From the NCBI RefSeq assembly GCF_036621135.1, contig NZ_JAZIBG010000028.1, positions 558,001 through 622,000 on the forward strand: a DNA stretch of 64,000 bases, in the 5' to 3' direction. The translations under genes and the position numbers were made by a program. This stretch comes from Aquincola agrisoli. Lineage in GTDB: Bacteria > Pseudomonadota > Gammaproteobacteria > Burkholderiales > Burkholderiaceae_C. Shown here piece after piece: positions 29,266 through 39,212 of this stretch (position 1 is its first letter; the number at the start of each line of letters is the position of its first letter). Below the pieces are notes generated by a model. The model saw only the letters and a list, made by a program, of their open reading frames with translations. It had not been told where the DNA came from and ran no database searches.

Positions 29266-29712
29266 TCAGCCCTTCAGCGCGTCGTCGACCAGCTGCGGCA
29301 GCGCGGTGAGTTCGCGTACCACGCCGTCCGGCAGGCCGTCCCAGTCGGCGGATGGAAGGTCGACCTGGGCGGCGCCGAGCGCATCGGCACGCACCACCAC
29401 GGCCAGCGGCGCCTGCGGCGCGGCGCCGCGCTCGGCCATCACCACCGGCGTGCCGCCCTCGGCAGAGGCAAAGACGATCAGCAGCGACTCGCCGGCGCCG
29501 CCGATGCGGCGCGGCGCGGCCACCTGCGCCAGCACCGACAGCCCGTGGCGCTGCGCGCTTGCCGAGAGGCGCTCCACCGTCTCGCGCAGGCCGTAGCGGC
29601 TGTCTCGCGCCTGGGCGCTGCGCTCGTCGTCGGGGGCATCGGGGCCGGCCATCGTCGCCACCAGCACCGCGGCGCAGCCCGTCATCCAGAAACGGAAGGG
29701 TTGCCTTTTCAT
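29266..29712 (-). CDS. Small secreted protein, possibly DUF302-like
   Basis: The 148-residue protein has an N-terminal signal (MKRQPFRFWMTGCAAVLVAT) followed by a single domain. The order GLRETVERLSASAQRHGLSV, LLIVFAS, GGTPVVMA, APLAVVVR resembles the DUF302 fold, but similarity is weak and I would not assert it. A Cys at residue 13 lies inside the hydrophobic region without a clear lipobox. AGGAGA lies six bases before the ATG. It is divergent from the sigma-54 activator gene, so it could be controlled from that intergenic region. The function is unknown. Confidence 0.65.
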   Translation of the reverse strand: MKRQPFRFWMTGCAAVLVATMAGPDAPDDERSAQARDSRYGLRETVERLSASAQRHGLSVLAQVAAPRRIGGAGESLLIVFASAEGGTPVVMAERGAAPQAPLAVVVRADALGAAQVDLPSADWDGLPDGVVRELTALPQLVDDALKG

Positions 29713-29893
29713 CGTTGTTCTCCTGCGTCTGGCCGCAGTCTCGGGCGCCGACGTGAAAGCCCGGTGAAGCACGGGTAGCCAAGACGTATCAAGCCGTACG
29801 CGGCCGCCTGGCGCGGGCCGCTTGACAGGCCGCGGCGGGACGGCGAAGGTGCGCACGCCCGCCAGAGGCAGATACCGACCGGAGACACAGCGC

Positions 29894-31876
<1,983 letters not shown>

Positions 31877-31890
31877 CGGCCGCGCGTCGC

Positions 31891-32020
31891 CATACAAACC
31901 AAAGCCTGTCTTCTTTGTTTACAACTCATAAGCTGTATTCACGGAAAACAAACTAGAATGCGTATGCTGGACCAACAAACGTTGGTTTGTTGACCCGCGC
32001 TACAGCAGGAGGTTTGTATG
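31891..32020 (+). promoter_or_regulatory. hipBA promoter and multiple HipB operator-like repeats
   Basis: This AT-rich stretch before hipB has a perfect inverted repeat CAACAAACGTTGGTTTGTTG (31973-31992). An outer inverted pair, CATACAAACC (31891-31900) and GGTTTGTATG (32011-32020), has its right arm covering the Shine-Dalgarno AGGAGG and the hipB start codon. AACAAACTAG (31946-31955) is a further half-site. All share an ACAAAC core. HipB-type antitoxins bind several operators cooperatively, so autoregulation is likely, and the right arm could also affect translation. Confidence 0.6.
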
Positions 32021-32290
32021 AGCGAGTTCGCCGTCCGCACCTCGGAGCAGTTGCCGACGCTGTTGCAGGCATTCCGCAAGGCTTCGGGCATGACGCAGGC
32101 CGAGGTCGCGCTGCGCCTGGGCGTCACGCAGCAGACCCTGTCCGCGCTGGAGCGCAACGCCGACCGGGTGAACGCCGGGCGCCTGCTGCAGTTGCTCGGC
32201 ATCCTGGACGTGGAGATGGTGTTGCGCAACGCGGGCGATGGCCCCGCTGCCGCCTCCACCGGCGAAGCCGGCGCCGAACCGGCCTGGTGA
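32018..32290 (+). CDS. hipB: HipB-like XRE antitoxin, first copy
   Basis: The 90-residue protein has a Cro/XRE helix-turn-helix (FRKASGMTQAEVALRLGVTQ, then QTLSALERNADRVNAGRLLQ). Size, the LGxTQQTLSxLE pattern and the downstream kinase gene identify a HipB antitoxin that neutralises HipA and represses the operon. The stop at 32288-32290 lies four bases before the hipA GTG start. Its composition is not clearly unlike its neighbours, but the promoter is conspicuously AT-rich. Confidence 0.88.
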   Translation: MSEFAVRTSEQLPTLLQAFRKASGMTQAEVALRLGVTQQTLSALERNADRVNAGRLLQLLGILDVEMVLRNAGDGPAAASTGEAGAEPAW

Positions 32291-32294
32291 ACGC

Positions 32295-33641
32295 GTGGGC
32301 CGGCGTTCGCACACCCGCTCGCTGGGTCTCTGGATGAACGGTGCCTTCGTCGGCACCTGGAGCCTCGCGCCGCAGTCGGGCGACACCCTGCAGTACGCGC
32401 CTGAATGGCAGAACGCGCCGCAGGGCCGGCCCCTGTCGCTGTCGCTGCCCTTCATGCCCGGCAACGCGCCGCACCGGGGCGCCCGGGTGCGGGCCTGGTT
32501 CGAGAACCTGCTACCCGACAGCCAGCAGATCCGCGAGCGCGTGGCGCGCCGCTACCAGGCCACCACCGACGCGTTCGACCTGCTGGCCCAGATCGGCCGC
32601 GACTGCGTGGGCGCGCTGCAGGTCCTGCCCGACGGCGCCGCGCCGCCCGACGTGCAGGCCGTCGACGCCACGCCGCTCACCGATGCGGAGGTGGCGCAGG
32701 CGCTGCGCGGCACGACGGCCGCCGCCCCGCTGGGCCTGGGGGCCGACGAAGGCGACTTCCGCATCTCCATCGCCGGCGCGCAGGAGAAGACGGCGCTGCT
32801 GAAGATGGACGGCCGCTGGTACGTGCCGCACGGCGCCACGCCCACCACCCACATCCTCAAGCTGCCGCTGGGCCTGGTGGGCGGCCTGAGGTTCGACATG
32901 AGCGACTCGGTGGAGAACGAGTGGCTGTGTGCGCAGGTCCTGAAGGCCTTCGGCCTGCCCGTGGCCGCCTGCGAGCCGGTGCAGTTCGAGGACATGAAGG
33001 CCCTCGCCGTCGAACGATTCGACCGCGCTTGGTGGACCGGCCCCGCCGGCGAACGCCGCCTGATCCGCCTGCCGCAGGAAGACCTGTGCCAGGCCCGCGG
33101 CGTGCCGCCCGCCGCCAAGTACGAGGCCGACGGCGGCCCGGGCATCGACGGCATCATGGACGTGCTCGACGGCGCCATGAGCCGAGACGACGACCGGCGC
33201 ACCTTCTTCCAGGCCCAAGTGATCTTCTGGATGCTGTGCGCCACCGACGGCCACGCGAAGAACTTCAGCCTCTTCCTGCGGCCCGGCGGCCGCTACCAGC
33301 TCACGCCGCTGTACGACGTGCTCTCGGCGTACCCGGTGCTCGGCGAAGGGCCGGGCAGGCTGTCGCCCTTCAAGGCCCGGATGGCGATGGCCGTGCGCGC
33401 GAAGAACGCCCACTGGAAGATGCGCGAGATCCAGCGGCGGCACTGGCTGGCGGTGGGCGAGCGGCATGGCGTGGTGACGGCCGACGGGCGTGGGGCGGCG
33501 TTCGTGCTGGATGAGTTGGTGGCGCGGACGGCCGAAACGGCGGCGTCGGTGCGGGCGAGCCTGCCCGAAGGGTTTCCCACGGCGCTGGCCGACAGCGTGC
33601 TGGATGGCTTGCACGCCGCGGCGGAAAAACTCGCCGACTGA
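32295..33641 (+). CDS. hipA: HipA-like serine/threonine kinase toxin, first copy
   Basis: The 448-residue protein shows the HipA N-terminal couple domain (SLGLWMNGAFVGTWSL, SLPFMPG, WFENLLPDS) and the kinase core with SIAGAQEKTALLK (ATP loop), ATDGHAKNFSLFL (catalytic Asp) and PLYDVLSAYP (metal-binding Asp). HipA phosphorylates glutamyl-tRNA synthetase in E. coli, causing growth arrest; related HipA proteins have other tRNA-synthetase targets. I choose GTG at 32295, since the longer in-frame start at 32238 lies within hipB and family N-termini begin near SLGLWMNG. Confidence 0.9.
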   Translation: MGRRSHTRSLGLWMNGAFVGTWSLAPQSGDTLQYAPEWQNAPQGRPLSLSLPFMPGNAPHRGARVRAWFENLLPDSQQIRERVARRYQATTDAFDLLAQIGRDCVGALQVLPDGAAPPDVQAVDATPLTDAEVAQALRGTTAAAPLGLGADEGDFRISIAGAQEKTALLKMDGRWYVPHGATPTTHILKLPLGLVGGLRFDMSDSVENEWLCAQVLKAFGLPVAACEPVQFEDMKALAVERFDRAWWTGPAGERRLIRLPQEDLCQARGVPPAAKYEADGGPGIDGIMDVLDGAMSRDDDRRTFFQAQVIFWMLCATDGHAKNFSLFLRPGGRYQLTPLYDVLSAYPVLGEGPGRLSPFKARMAMAVRAKNAHWKMREIQRRHWLAVGERHGVVTADGRGAAFVLDELVARTAETAASVRASLPEGFPTALADSVLDGLHAAAEKLAD

Positions 33642-33673
33642 ACGCAGTCCGGCGGGCCGAAGCCGTGCACACC

Positions 33674-33714
33674 TGTCACACCCTGCCGCTGTGACACCTG
33701 CCTCAGCGTGACAC
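33674..33714 (+). promoter_or_regulatory. Candidate activator site upstream of the FMO gene
   Basis: A perfect inverted repeat TGTCACA (33674-33680), nine bases, TGTGACA (33690-33696) is followed by a third half-site GTGACAC (33708-33714). It lies about 90-130 bases upstream of the sigma-54-like promoter, the usual place for an enhancer-binding protein site. The AcoR-like activator encoded at 29894 is the likely binder. Confidence 0.55.
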
Positions 33715-33802
33715 CCGCAGCACCGGCGATCGATCTGACCCTACACCCGCAAACCCAGCAACGGCGCGCCCTGGCGCTCGATTCGCCCCTTCGCACGCCG
33801 CA

Positions 33803-33818
33803 TGGCACGGCGCTTGAT
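33803..33818 (+). promoter_or_regulatory. Sigma-54-like promoter of the FMO gene
   Basis: TGGCACGGCGCTTGAT matches the -24/-12 consensus TGGCACG-N4-TTGCW except that the -12 GC reads GA. It lies 59 bases before the ATG at 33878. With the upstream inverted repeat and the nearby AcoR-like activator gene, it is a plausible sigma-54 promoter despite the -12 mismatch. Confidence 0.5.
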
Positions 33819-33877
33819 CTCCCCCAGCCCAGACCGGCACCCGCCGGCTTTCATCGGCCCACCACGGAGACAAGCCC

Positions 33878-35692
33878 ATGACCGATACCACCCTCTCGCA
33901 GACCACCCCGTCCGCGCAGGCCAGCCACTGGCTCGCCGCGTTCGAGCGGGCCCTGGCCGCCCGTGACATCGACGCCGCGCTCGCGCTGTTCGACGACGAG
34001 TGCTACTGGCGCGACCTCGTCGCCTTCACCTGGAACCTGAAGACCCAGGAAGGCCGCGACGCCATCCGCACGATGCTGCAGGCGCGGCTGGCCGACGTGG
34101 CGCCTTCCCAGTGGCAGCTCGAGGGCGAGGCCACCGAAGCCGGCGGCGTCGTTGAGGCCTGGTTCACGTTCGAGACGCGCGTGGCCCGCGGCCGCGGGCT
34201 GCTCAGGCTGAAGCAGGGCCGCGCATGGACGCTGCTCACCACCATGACGGAGCTGAAAGGCTTCGAGGAGAAGAAGGGCGAACGCCGCATCGCCGGCACC
34301 GAGCACCGTGCCCAGGCCGGCGGCCGGCAGAGCTGGCTCGAGCGCAAGCAGGCGCGCGAAGCATCGCTGGGCTACGAGGAGCAGCCGTACGTGGTGATCA
34401 TCGGCGGTGGCCAGGGCGGCATCGGCCTCGCGTCGCGGCTGCGGCGGCTGGACGTGCCGACCATCGTCATCGAGAAGAACGCCCGCGCGGGCGACTCCTG
34501 GCGCAACCGCTACAAGTCGCTGTGCCTGCACGACCCGGTCTGGTACGACCACCTGCCCTACATGCCCTTCCCCGACGACTGGCCCGTGTTCGCGCCGAAG
34601 GACAAGGTGGGGGACTGGCTGGAGATGTACACGAAGGTGATGGAGCTCAACTACTGGAGCTCGACCGTCGCGAAGAAGGCGCGCTTCGACGAGGCCACGC
34701 AGACCTGGGAGGTGCAGGTCGAACGCGAGGGCCAGCCGGTGACGCTGCGGCCGAAGCAGCTCGTGTTCGCGCTGGGCGTGTCGGGCTACGCCAACGTGCC
34801 GAAGGTGCCGGGCGCCGAGACCTTCGAAGGCGTGCAGCACCACTCCAGCAAGCACCCGGGCGGCGAGGCCTACAAGGGCAAGCGGTGCGTGGTGCTGGGC
34901 TCCAACAACTCGGCGCACGACATCTGCGCCGACCTGTGGGAACACGGCGCCGACGTGACGATGATCCAGCGCTCGTCCACCCACATCGCGCCGTCGGCCT
35001 CGCTGATGGAGCTGGCGCTGGGCGGGCTGTATTCGGAGCAGGCGCTGAAGAACGGCATCACCACCGACAAGGCCGACCTGATCTTCGCCTCGGTGCCGTA
35101 CAAGATCATGCACACCTTCCACATCCCGGTGTACGAGGAGATGAAGAAGCGCGACGCCGACCTGTACGCGCGGCTGGAGAAGGCCGGCTTCCTGCTCGAC
35201 TTCGGCGAGGACGGCTCGGGCCTCTTCATGAAGTACCTGCGCCGCGGCTCGGGCTACTACATCGACGTGGGCGCTTCCGAGCTGGTGGCCGACGGCCGCA
35301 TCAAGCTCAAGAGCGGCGTCAACATCGAGCGCGTCAACCCGAAATCGGTGACGCTGACCGACGGCACCGAGCTGCCGGCCGACCTGCTCGTCTATGCCAC
35401 CGGCTACGGCTCGATGAACAACTGGCTGGCCGACCTGGTGTCCCCCGAGGTGGCCGATGCGGTGGGCAAGTGCTGGGGCCTGGGCTCCGCGACCACGAAG
35501 GATCCGGGCCCCTGGGAGGGCGAGCTGCGCAACATGTGGAAGCCCACCGCGCAGCCGCAGATGTGGTTCCACGGCGGCAACCTGCACCAGTCGCGGCACT
35601 ACTCACAGTACCTGGCGCTGCAGCTGAAGGCGCGGCAGGAAGGGCTGGACACGCCGGTGTTCGGGCGGGAGGCGCCCCACCACAGGCGCTGA
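33878..35692 (+). CDS. SnoaL/NTF2-like domain fused to a flavin-containing monooxygenase
   Basis: The 604-residue protein has an NTF2/SnoaL-like domain at about 10-135 (HWLAAFERALAARDIDAALA, WRDLVAFTWNLKT) and then a two-dinucleotide-domain flavoprotein: FAD motif VVIIGGGQGGIG (172-183), FMO/BVMO-like fingerprint FEGVQHHSSKHPGG (316-329) and NADPH motif VVLGSNNSAHDIC (338-350), with ATGYG near the C-terminus. It should hydroxylate or insert oxygen into an organic substrate using FAD, NADPH and O2. The SnoaL part may shape a substrate site. Upstream enhancer and sigma-54-like sequences point to induction through the AcoR-like activator. Confidence 0.85.
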   Translation: MTDTTLSQTTPSAQASHWLAAFERALAARDIDAALALFDDECYWRDLVAFTWNLKTQEGRDAIRTMLQARLADVAPSQWQLEGEATEAGGVVEAWFTFETRVARGRGLLRLKQGRAWTLLTTMTELKGFEEKKGERRIAGTEHRAQAGGRQSWLERKQAREASLGYEEQPYVVIIGGGQGGIGLASRLRRLDVPTIVIEKNARAGDSWRNRYKSLCLHDPVWYDHLPYMPFPDDWPVFAPKDKVGDWLEMYTKVMELNYWSSTVAKKARFDEATQTWEVQVEREGQPVTLRPKQLVFALGVSGYANVPKVPGAETFEGVQHHSSKHPGGEAYKGKRCVVLGSNNSAHDICADLWEHGADVTMIQRSSTHIAPSASLMELALGGLYSEQALKNGITTDKADLIFASVPYKIMHTFHIPVYEEMKKRDADLYARLEKAGFLLDFGEDGSGLFMKYLRRGSGYYIDVGASELVADGRIKLKSGVNIERVNPKSVTLTDGTELPADLLVYATGYGSMNNWLADLVSPEVADAVGKCWGLGSATTKDPGPWEGELRNMWKPTAQPQMWFHGGNLHQSRHYSQYLALQLKARQEGLDTPVFGREAPHHRR

Positions 35693-35711
35693 GGCCGGCC
35701 CGGGGCAGACC

Positions 35712-36191
35712 TCATCGGCAGCCCGCGCTGCCGCAATGCGTGAGCGCGGCTTCGGGCAGCGTGCCGGCCACGTGGCCGGTGGCGGGATCGAAGCCGACCT
35801 CGGCCATGTGCACCGCCAGCCCCGCATCCATCATGCGGGCATGCTGCGGGAACCACTGGCCGAGCTCGCGCACGATCTCGCCCAGCGCCGACCAGTCGCC
35901 GTGTTCGCGCAGCACGCGGACCCCTTCACGCATCACCCGCAGCACCGATTCGTGCTGCCGCGTGTGGCAATTGCCGGGCGCGAAGCCGGTGGCCAGCATC
36001 CAGCGGTCCTCCTGCGCGAAGTGTTCGGCAGTGTGCTCGACCAGCCGCTCGTAGGCGGCCAGCGCCCTGGCCTGTTCGCCGTCCACCAGCGCCGTGCGCA
36101 CCTGCGCCAGCAGGTCGACGAACTCCTCGTGCGTCGCGTCCATCTGCGGCTGGTGCAGGCGCAGCGATTCGGTCCAGGCCAGTGCGGTCAT
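35712..36191 (-). CDS. Bacteriohemerythrin
   Basis: The 159-residue protein has the hemerythrin di-iron pattern: HQPQMDATHEEFVDLL (first two His and Glu), HTAEHFAQEDRWM (His, His, Glu), CHTRQHESVL (His) and WFPQHARMMD (His and Asp). Such proteins bind O2 or NO in the cytosol, as stores or sensors. The C-terminal extension ending THCGSAGCR is not part of the fold and holds two Cys. The start at 36191 is chosen because family N-termini begin near MTALAWTESL. It converges on the FMO gene. Confidence 0.9.
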   Translation of the reverse strand: MTALAWTESLRLHQPQMDATHEEFVDLLAQVRTALVDGEQARALAAYERLVEHTAEHFAQEDRWMLATGFAPGNCHTRQHESVLRVMREGVRVLREHGDWSALGEIVRELGQWFPQHARMMDAGLAVHMAEVGFDPATGHVAGTLPEAALTHCGSAGCR

Positions 36192-36281
36192 CGGGGGCTC
36201 GAGCGTTGTCGAAGAAGGCCCCAGCCTATCGGCGCCCGACGCGGGGCGCTTTGCGCCAAGGCAAACCCAGTGCACGCCGTG

Positions 36282-37808
36282 TCAGGCCGCCAGGTGCTCC
36301 GTCGCCCGGGCCAGGTCGGCCGCCCACGCCGCGAAGGCGTCTTCCAGCTCGGCATCGCCGCGCAGCAGCGCCGCCGGGTGCAGCGTGACGAGCACCGGCA
36401 GGCCGTCGAAGCGCGGCAGCCACTGGCCGCGCGCCTCGGTCACGGCCACCGGGCGGCCCAGCAGCGCGCGGGCCGCGGTTGCGCCCAACGCCACCAGCGC
36501 GGCAGGCCTGACCAGCGCGATCTCGTGCTCCAGCCAGGGACCGCAGGCGGCCGCCTCGCGCTGCCCGGCCGTCTTGTGCATGCGGCGCTTGCCCCTCGGC
36601 TCGAACTTGAAGTGCTTGACGGCATTCGTGAGGTACAGCGCCTGGCGCGGCCAGCCCAGCTGCGCCAGCGCCCTGTCCAGCAATTGGCCCGCGGGGCCGA
36701 CGAAGGGCCGGCCCTGCAGGTCCTCCTGGTCACCTGGCTGCTCGCCCACCAGCATCAGCCGCGCACCCGGCGCCCCTTCCCCGGCCACGGCCTGCGTGGC
36801 GTGCTGGCCGATCGGGCAGGCGCGGCAGCGCGACAGCGCCTGGCCCAGCTCGGCCAGCGTCGCCGGCGCGGCCGCGGCATCGGTGACCGGCGGCGGCGGC
36901 TCGATGCGCAGCGCAAGGGAAGCCAAAGGACGCCGGCGCACGGGCTCGGTGCCGCCCTGCGCCACCATGCGTGCGCCACGCTCGGCCGCCCGCGCGGCCA
37001 GCGGCTGGATCAGCGCGGCCTCGGGCAGGTTCTTCCAGTAGCGGCGCGGCATCTCCTTGCGCATCATCGTCAGCTTCAGCCGCGCGGGGTTGAAGATGCT
37101 TTCGTAGTAGGTGAGCCAGAGCTGCTCGGCGGCATCGGGGCCGGGGGCCTCGTCTCGACGCGCGCCGGGGCCGAAGGCGAGGCGGCGGCCGTCCCAGCGC
37201 GCGCTGGCTTCGGGCGTGAGGATGGCCCAGGGCATCTGCGCGAAGCGCCGCGCGAAGAACGGCGCCGTCGCGCGCAGGGTGTGATGCACCGGCTCGAACC
37301 ACGCCACGTGCGTGATGCGCCAGTCATCGTCGGTGGGCGCGGGCAGCGGCCGGAAGCGGACGAAGGCGGTCATCTTGTGCATGTCGCGCCGCACCGCGCG
37401 GGCCATGCGTTGCACCTGCATCCAGTCGGCGTCGAGCGGATCGGCGCGCAGGCCGGGCTCGTGCAGCAGCCGCCAGGCAAGGCGGTACAGCAGCGCGTGG
37501 CGGCCGGGGTCGGCGTGCAGCGCGGCATGCTGGCAGAGCTCGACGAAGGCGGCGGGCAGCTTCAACGCCGGGCCGTTCGCCGCGTCGAGGCGCATCGCCT
37601 CGGCAGCATCGGCGGCGCTCCCGGCGGCCGGGATGAACAGATCGGCCGCCTGCGGCTCCAGCCACTGCACGCCCTCGGGCGGCACCTGCTGCAGCAGCAG
37701 GCGGCGAGCCGCATCTCGGAAGGCCCCGGCATCGTCGAGGCTGGCGAGCCGGACGACCTGCGCCGCGGCGGCCGGCGCGGCCGGCTCAAACAGCGAGCGC
37801 GGGTTCAT
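36282..37808 (-). CDS. DUF4130 domain fused to UdgX-type uracil-DNA glycosylase
   Basis: The 508-residue protein has an N-terminal DUF4130 domain (about 1-260, including MARAVRRDMHKMTAFVRFRP) and a C-terminal family-4-like UDG: GEQPGDQED (355-363), FVGPAGQLLD, LTNAVKHFKF and the UdgX loop KRRMH (407-411), then TLHPAALLR. In UdgX the His of KRRIH bonds covalently to the uracil site of DNA; His 411 is the equivalent, with Met for Ile. Cys 328, 331 and 422 could serve an iron-sulfur cluster, but I do not see a clear fourth. It overlaps the 3' end of the radical SAM gene by 23 bases, so LexA should control both. Confidence 0.9.
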   Translation of the reverse strand: MNPRSLFEPAAPAAAAQVVRLASLDDAGAFRDAARRLLLQQVPPEGVQWLEPQAADLFIPAAGSAADAAEAMRLDAANGPALKLPAAFVELCQHAALHADPGRHALLYRLAWRLLHEPGLRADPLDADWMQVQRMARAVRRDMHKMTAFVRFRPLPAPTDDDWRITHVAWFEPVHHTLRATAPFFARRFAQMPWAILTPEASARWDGRRLAFGPGARRDEAPGPDAAEQLWLTYYESIFNPARLKLTMMRKEMPRRYWKNLPEAALIQPLAARAAERGARMVAQGGTEPVRRRPLASLALRIEPPPPVTDAAAAPATLAELGQALSRCRACPIGQHATQAVAGEGAPGARLMLVGEQPGDQEDLQGRPFVGPAGQLLDRALAQLGWPRQALYLTNAVKHFKFEPRGKRRMHKTAGQREAAACGPWLEHEIALVRPAALVALGATAARALLGRPVAVTEARGQWLPRFDGLPVLVTLHPAALLRGDAELEDAFAAWAADLARATEHLAA

Positions 37809-39099
37809 CGAAGAGCGACGTCTGCACGGCGGGCCCCGCCACGGCCGCCGCAACGGGGGCCCGCTGCGGCCGCACCCGCGCCGCCAAGTCCGCCGCATCC
37901 AGCCCCTGCCCCGCGCGCAGCCCCGGCACCTTCACGAACGGCGTCACCTTCTTCAGCGGCACACGCAGCCGCGCCAGGTCGTCGGCATGCAGCGTGCGCA
38001 CCCGCCGCGCCTGCAGCAGCTTGTCGACCGACGACACGCCCAGTCCCGGCACGCGCAGCAGCAGCTCGCGCGGCGCGCGGTTCAGGTCGACCGGGAAGCG
38101 CTCGCGGTGCGCCAGCGCCCAGGCGAGCTTGGGGTCGACCTCGAGCGACAGCATGCCGTCGCCCGCGCTGACGATCTCGTCGTGCGCGAAGCCGTAGTAG
38201 CGCATCAGCCAGTCGGCCTGGTAGAGGCGATGCTCACGCACCAGCGGCGGCGCGGTGGGCGGCAGCTGCGGCGAGGCATCGGCGATCGGGCTGAAGGCCG
38301 AGTAGTACACGCGCTTCAGCCGGTACGAGCCATACAGGGTCGCGCTGGTGGTGAGGATGTGGCGGTCGGTGCCGGCATCGGCGCCGACGATCATCTGCGT
38401 GCTCTGCCCCGCGGGCGCGAACACCGGCGCCGCGGCGCGCCGGGGCCGGGCGGCCGGCATCGAGGCCACGGGCTTGGGCGCCGCCGCCTCGCGGGCGTCG
38501 TCGATGTGCAGGCGCAGCCGCGCCATCGAGCGGCGGATGGCCTGGCCGTCCTTCTCGGGCGCCAGCGCCTGCAGGCCTTCGGTCGTCGGCAGCTCGACGT
38601 TGATGCTCAGCCGGTCGGCGTAGCGGCCGGCGCGCGCGAGCAGCTCGGCGTTGGCCTCGGGGATGGTCTTCAGGTGGATGTAGCCGCGGAAATCGTGCTC
38701 CTCGCGCAGGCGGCGCGCCACCTCCACCACCCGCTCCATCGTGTAGTCGGGGCTGCGGATGATGCCGGAGCTGAGGAACAGCCCTTCGATGCAGTTGCGG
38801 CGGTAGAAGTCGAGGGTGAGCTGCACCACTTCGTCGACGCTGAAGCGCGCGCGCGGCACGTTGCTGCTGACGCGGTTGATGCAGTAGAGGCAGTCGAACA
38901 GGCAGTAGTTGGTCAGCAGGATCTTCAGCAGCGAGATGCACCGCCCGTCGGGTGCATAGCTGTGGCAGATGCCAGCGCCCTCGGTCGAGCCGATGCCGCG
39001 CCCGCCGACCGAGTCCCGCTTCGTGGTGCCGCTGGAGGCGCACGAGGCGTCGTACTTGGCGGCATCGGCCAGGATGGCGAGCTTGCGTTGGAGTTCCAT
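37786..39099 (-). CDS. Putative DNA repair radical SAM protein, UdgX partner
   Basis: The 437-residue protein has CLFDCLYC (Cys 66, 70, 73; CxxxCxxC radical SAM cluster), SSGIIRSPDYTMERVVEVAR, and a C-terminal helix-hairpin-helix region (DLNRAPRELLLRVPGLGVSS, VDKLLQARRVRTLHADDLAR). It matches the family paired with DUF4130/UdgX genes. The reaction is unknown. The tail holds QTSLF (426-430), which resembles the QxxLF sliding-clamp binding pentapeptide. The start is preceded by a LexA box, so this is the first gene of an SOS operon. Confidence 0.9.
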   Translation of the reverse strand: MELQRKLAILADAAKYDASCASSGTTKRDSVGGRGIGSTEGAGICHSYAPDGRCISLLKILLTNYCLFDCLYCINRVSSNVPRARFSVDEVVQLTLDFYRRNCIEGLFLSSGIIRSPDYTMERVVEVARRLREEHDFRGYIHLKTIPEANAELLARAGRYADRLSINVELPTTEGLQALAPEKDGQAIRRSMARLRLHIDDAREAAAPKPVASMPAARPRRAAAPVFAPAGQSTQMIVGADAGTDRHILTTSATLYGSYRLKRVYYSAFSPIADASPQLPPTAPPLVREHRLYQADWLMRYYGFAHDEIVSAGDGMLSLEVDPKLAWALAHRERFPVDLNRAPRELLLRVPGLGVSSVDKLLQARRVRTLHADDLARLRVPLKKVTPFVKVPGLRAGQGLDAADLAARVRPQRAPVAAAVAGPAVQTSLFDEPALAV

Positions 39100-39117
39100 G
39101 GACGGCGGCTTAAATAG

Positions 39118-39133
39118 CTGTATGAATATACAG
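39118..39133 (-). promoter_or_regulatory. LexA (SOS) box upstream of the radical SAM/UdgX operon
   Basis: The minus strand reads CTGTATATTCATACAG, a perfect CTGT-N8-ACAG LexA site, 18 bases before the radical SAM start codon. The surrounding bases are locally AT-rich in a GC-rich genome. LexA repression with induction on DNA damage follows from established SOS biology. Confidence 0.88.
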
Positions 39134-39212
39134 CCATGAGCGCCGTGCAGCGAGCGGTGTTACGCCTGGCTGCGCCTGGGCGCCGGCCCCGGGCCCGCAA
39201 TGCCCCGCGGCA

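Noticed and set aside
29771..29778. ACGGGTAG as a fourth copy of the shared promoter motif
   Set aside because: Only one arm matches. The other arm reads TTCACC on the minus strand and there is no properly spaced GCCTA.
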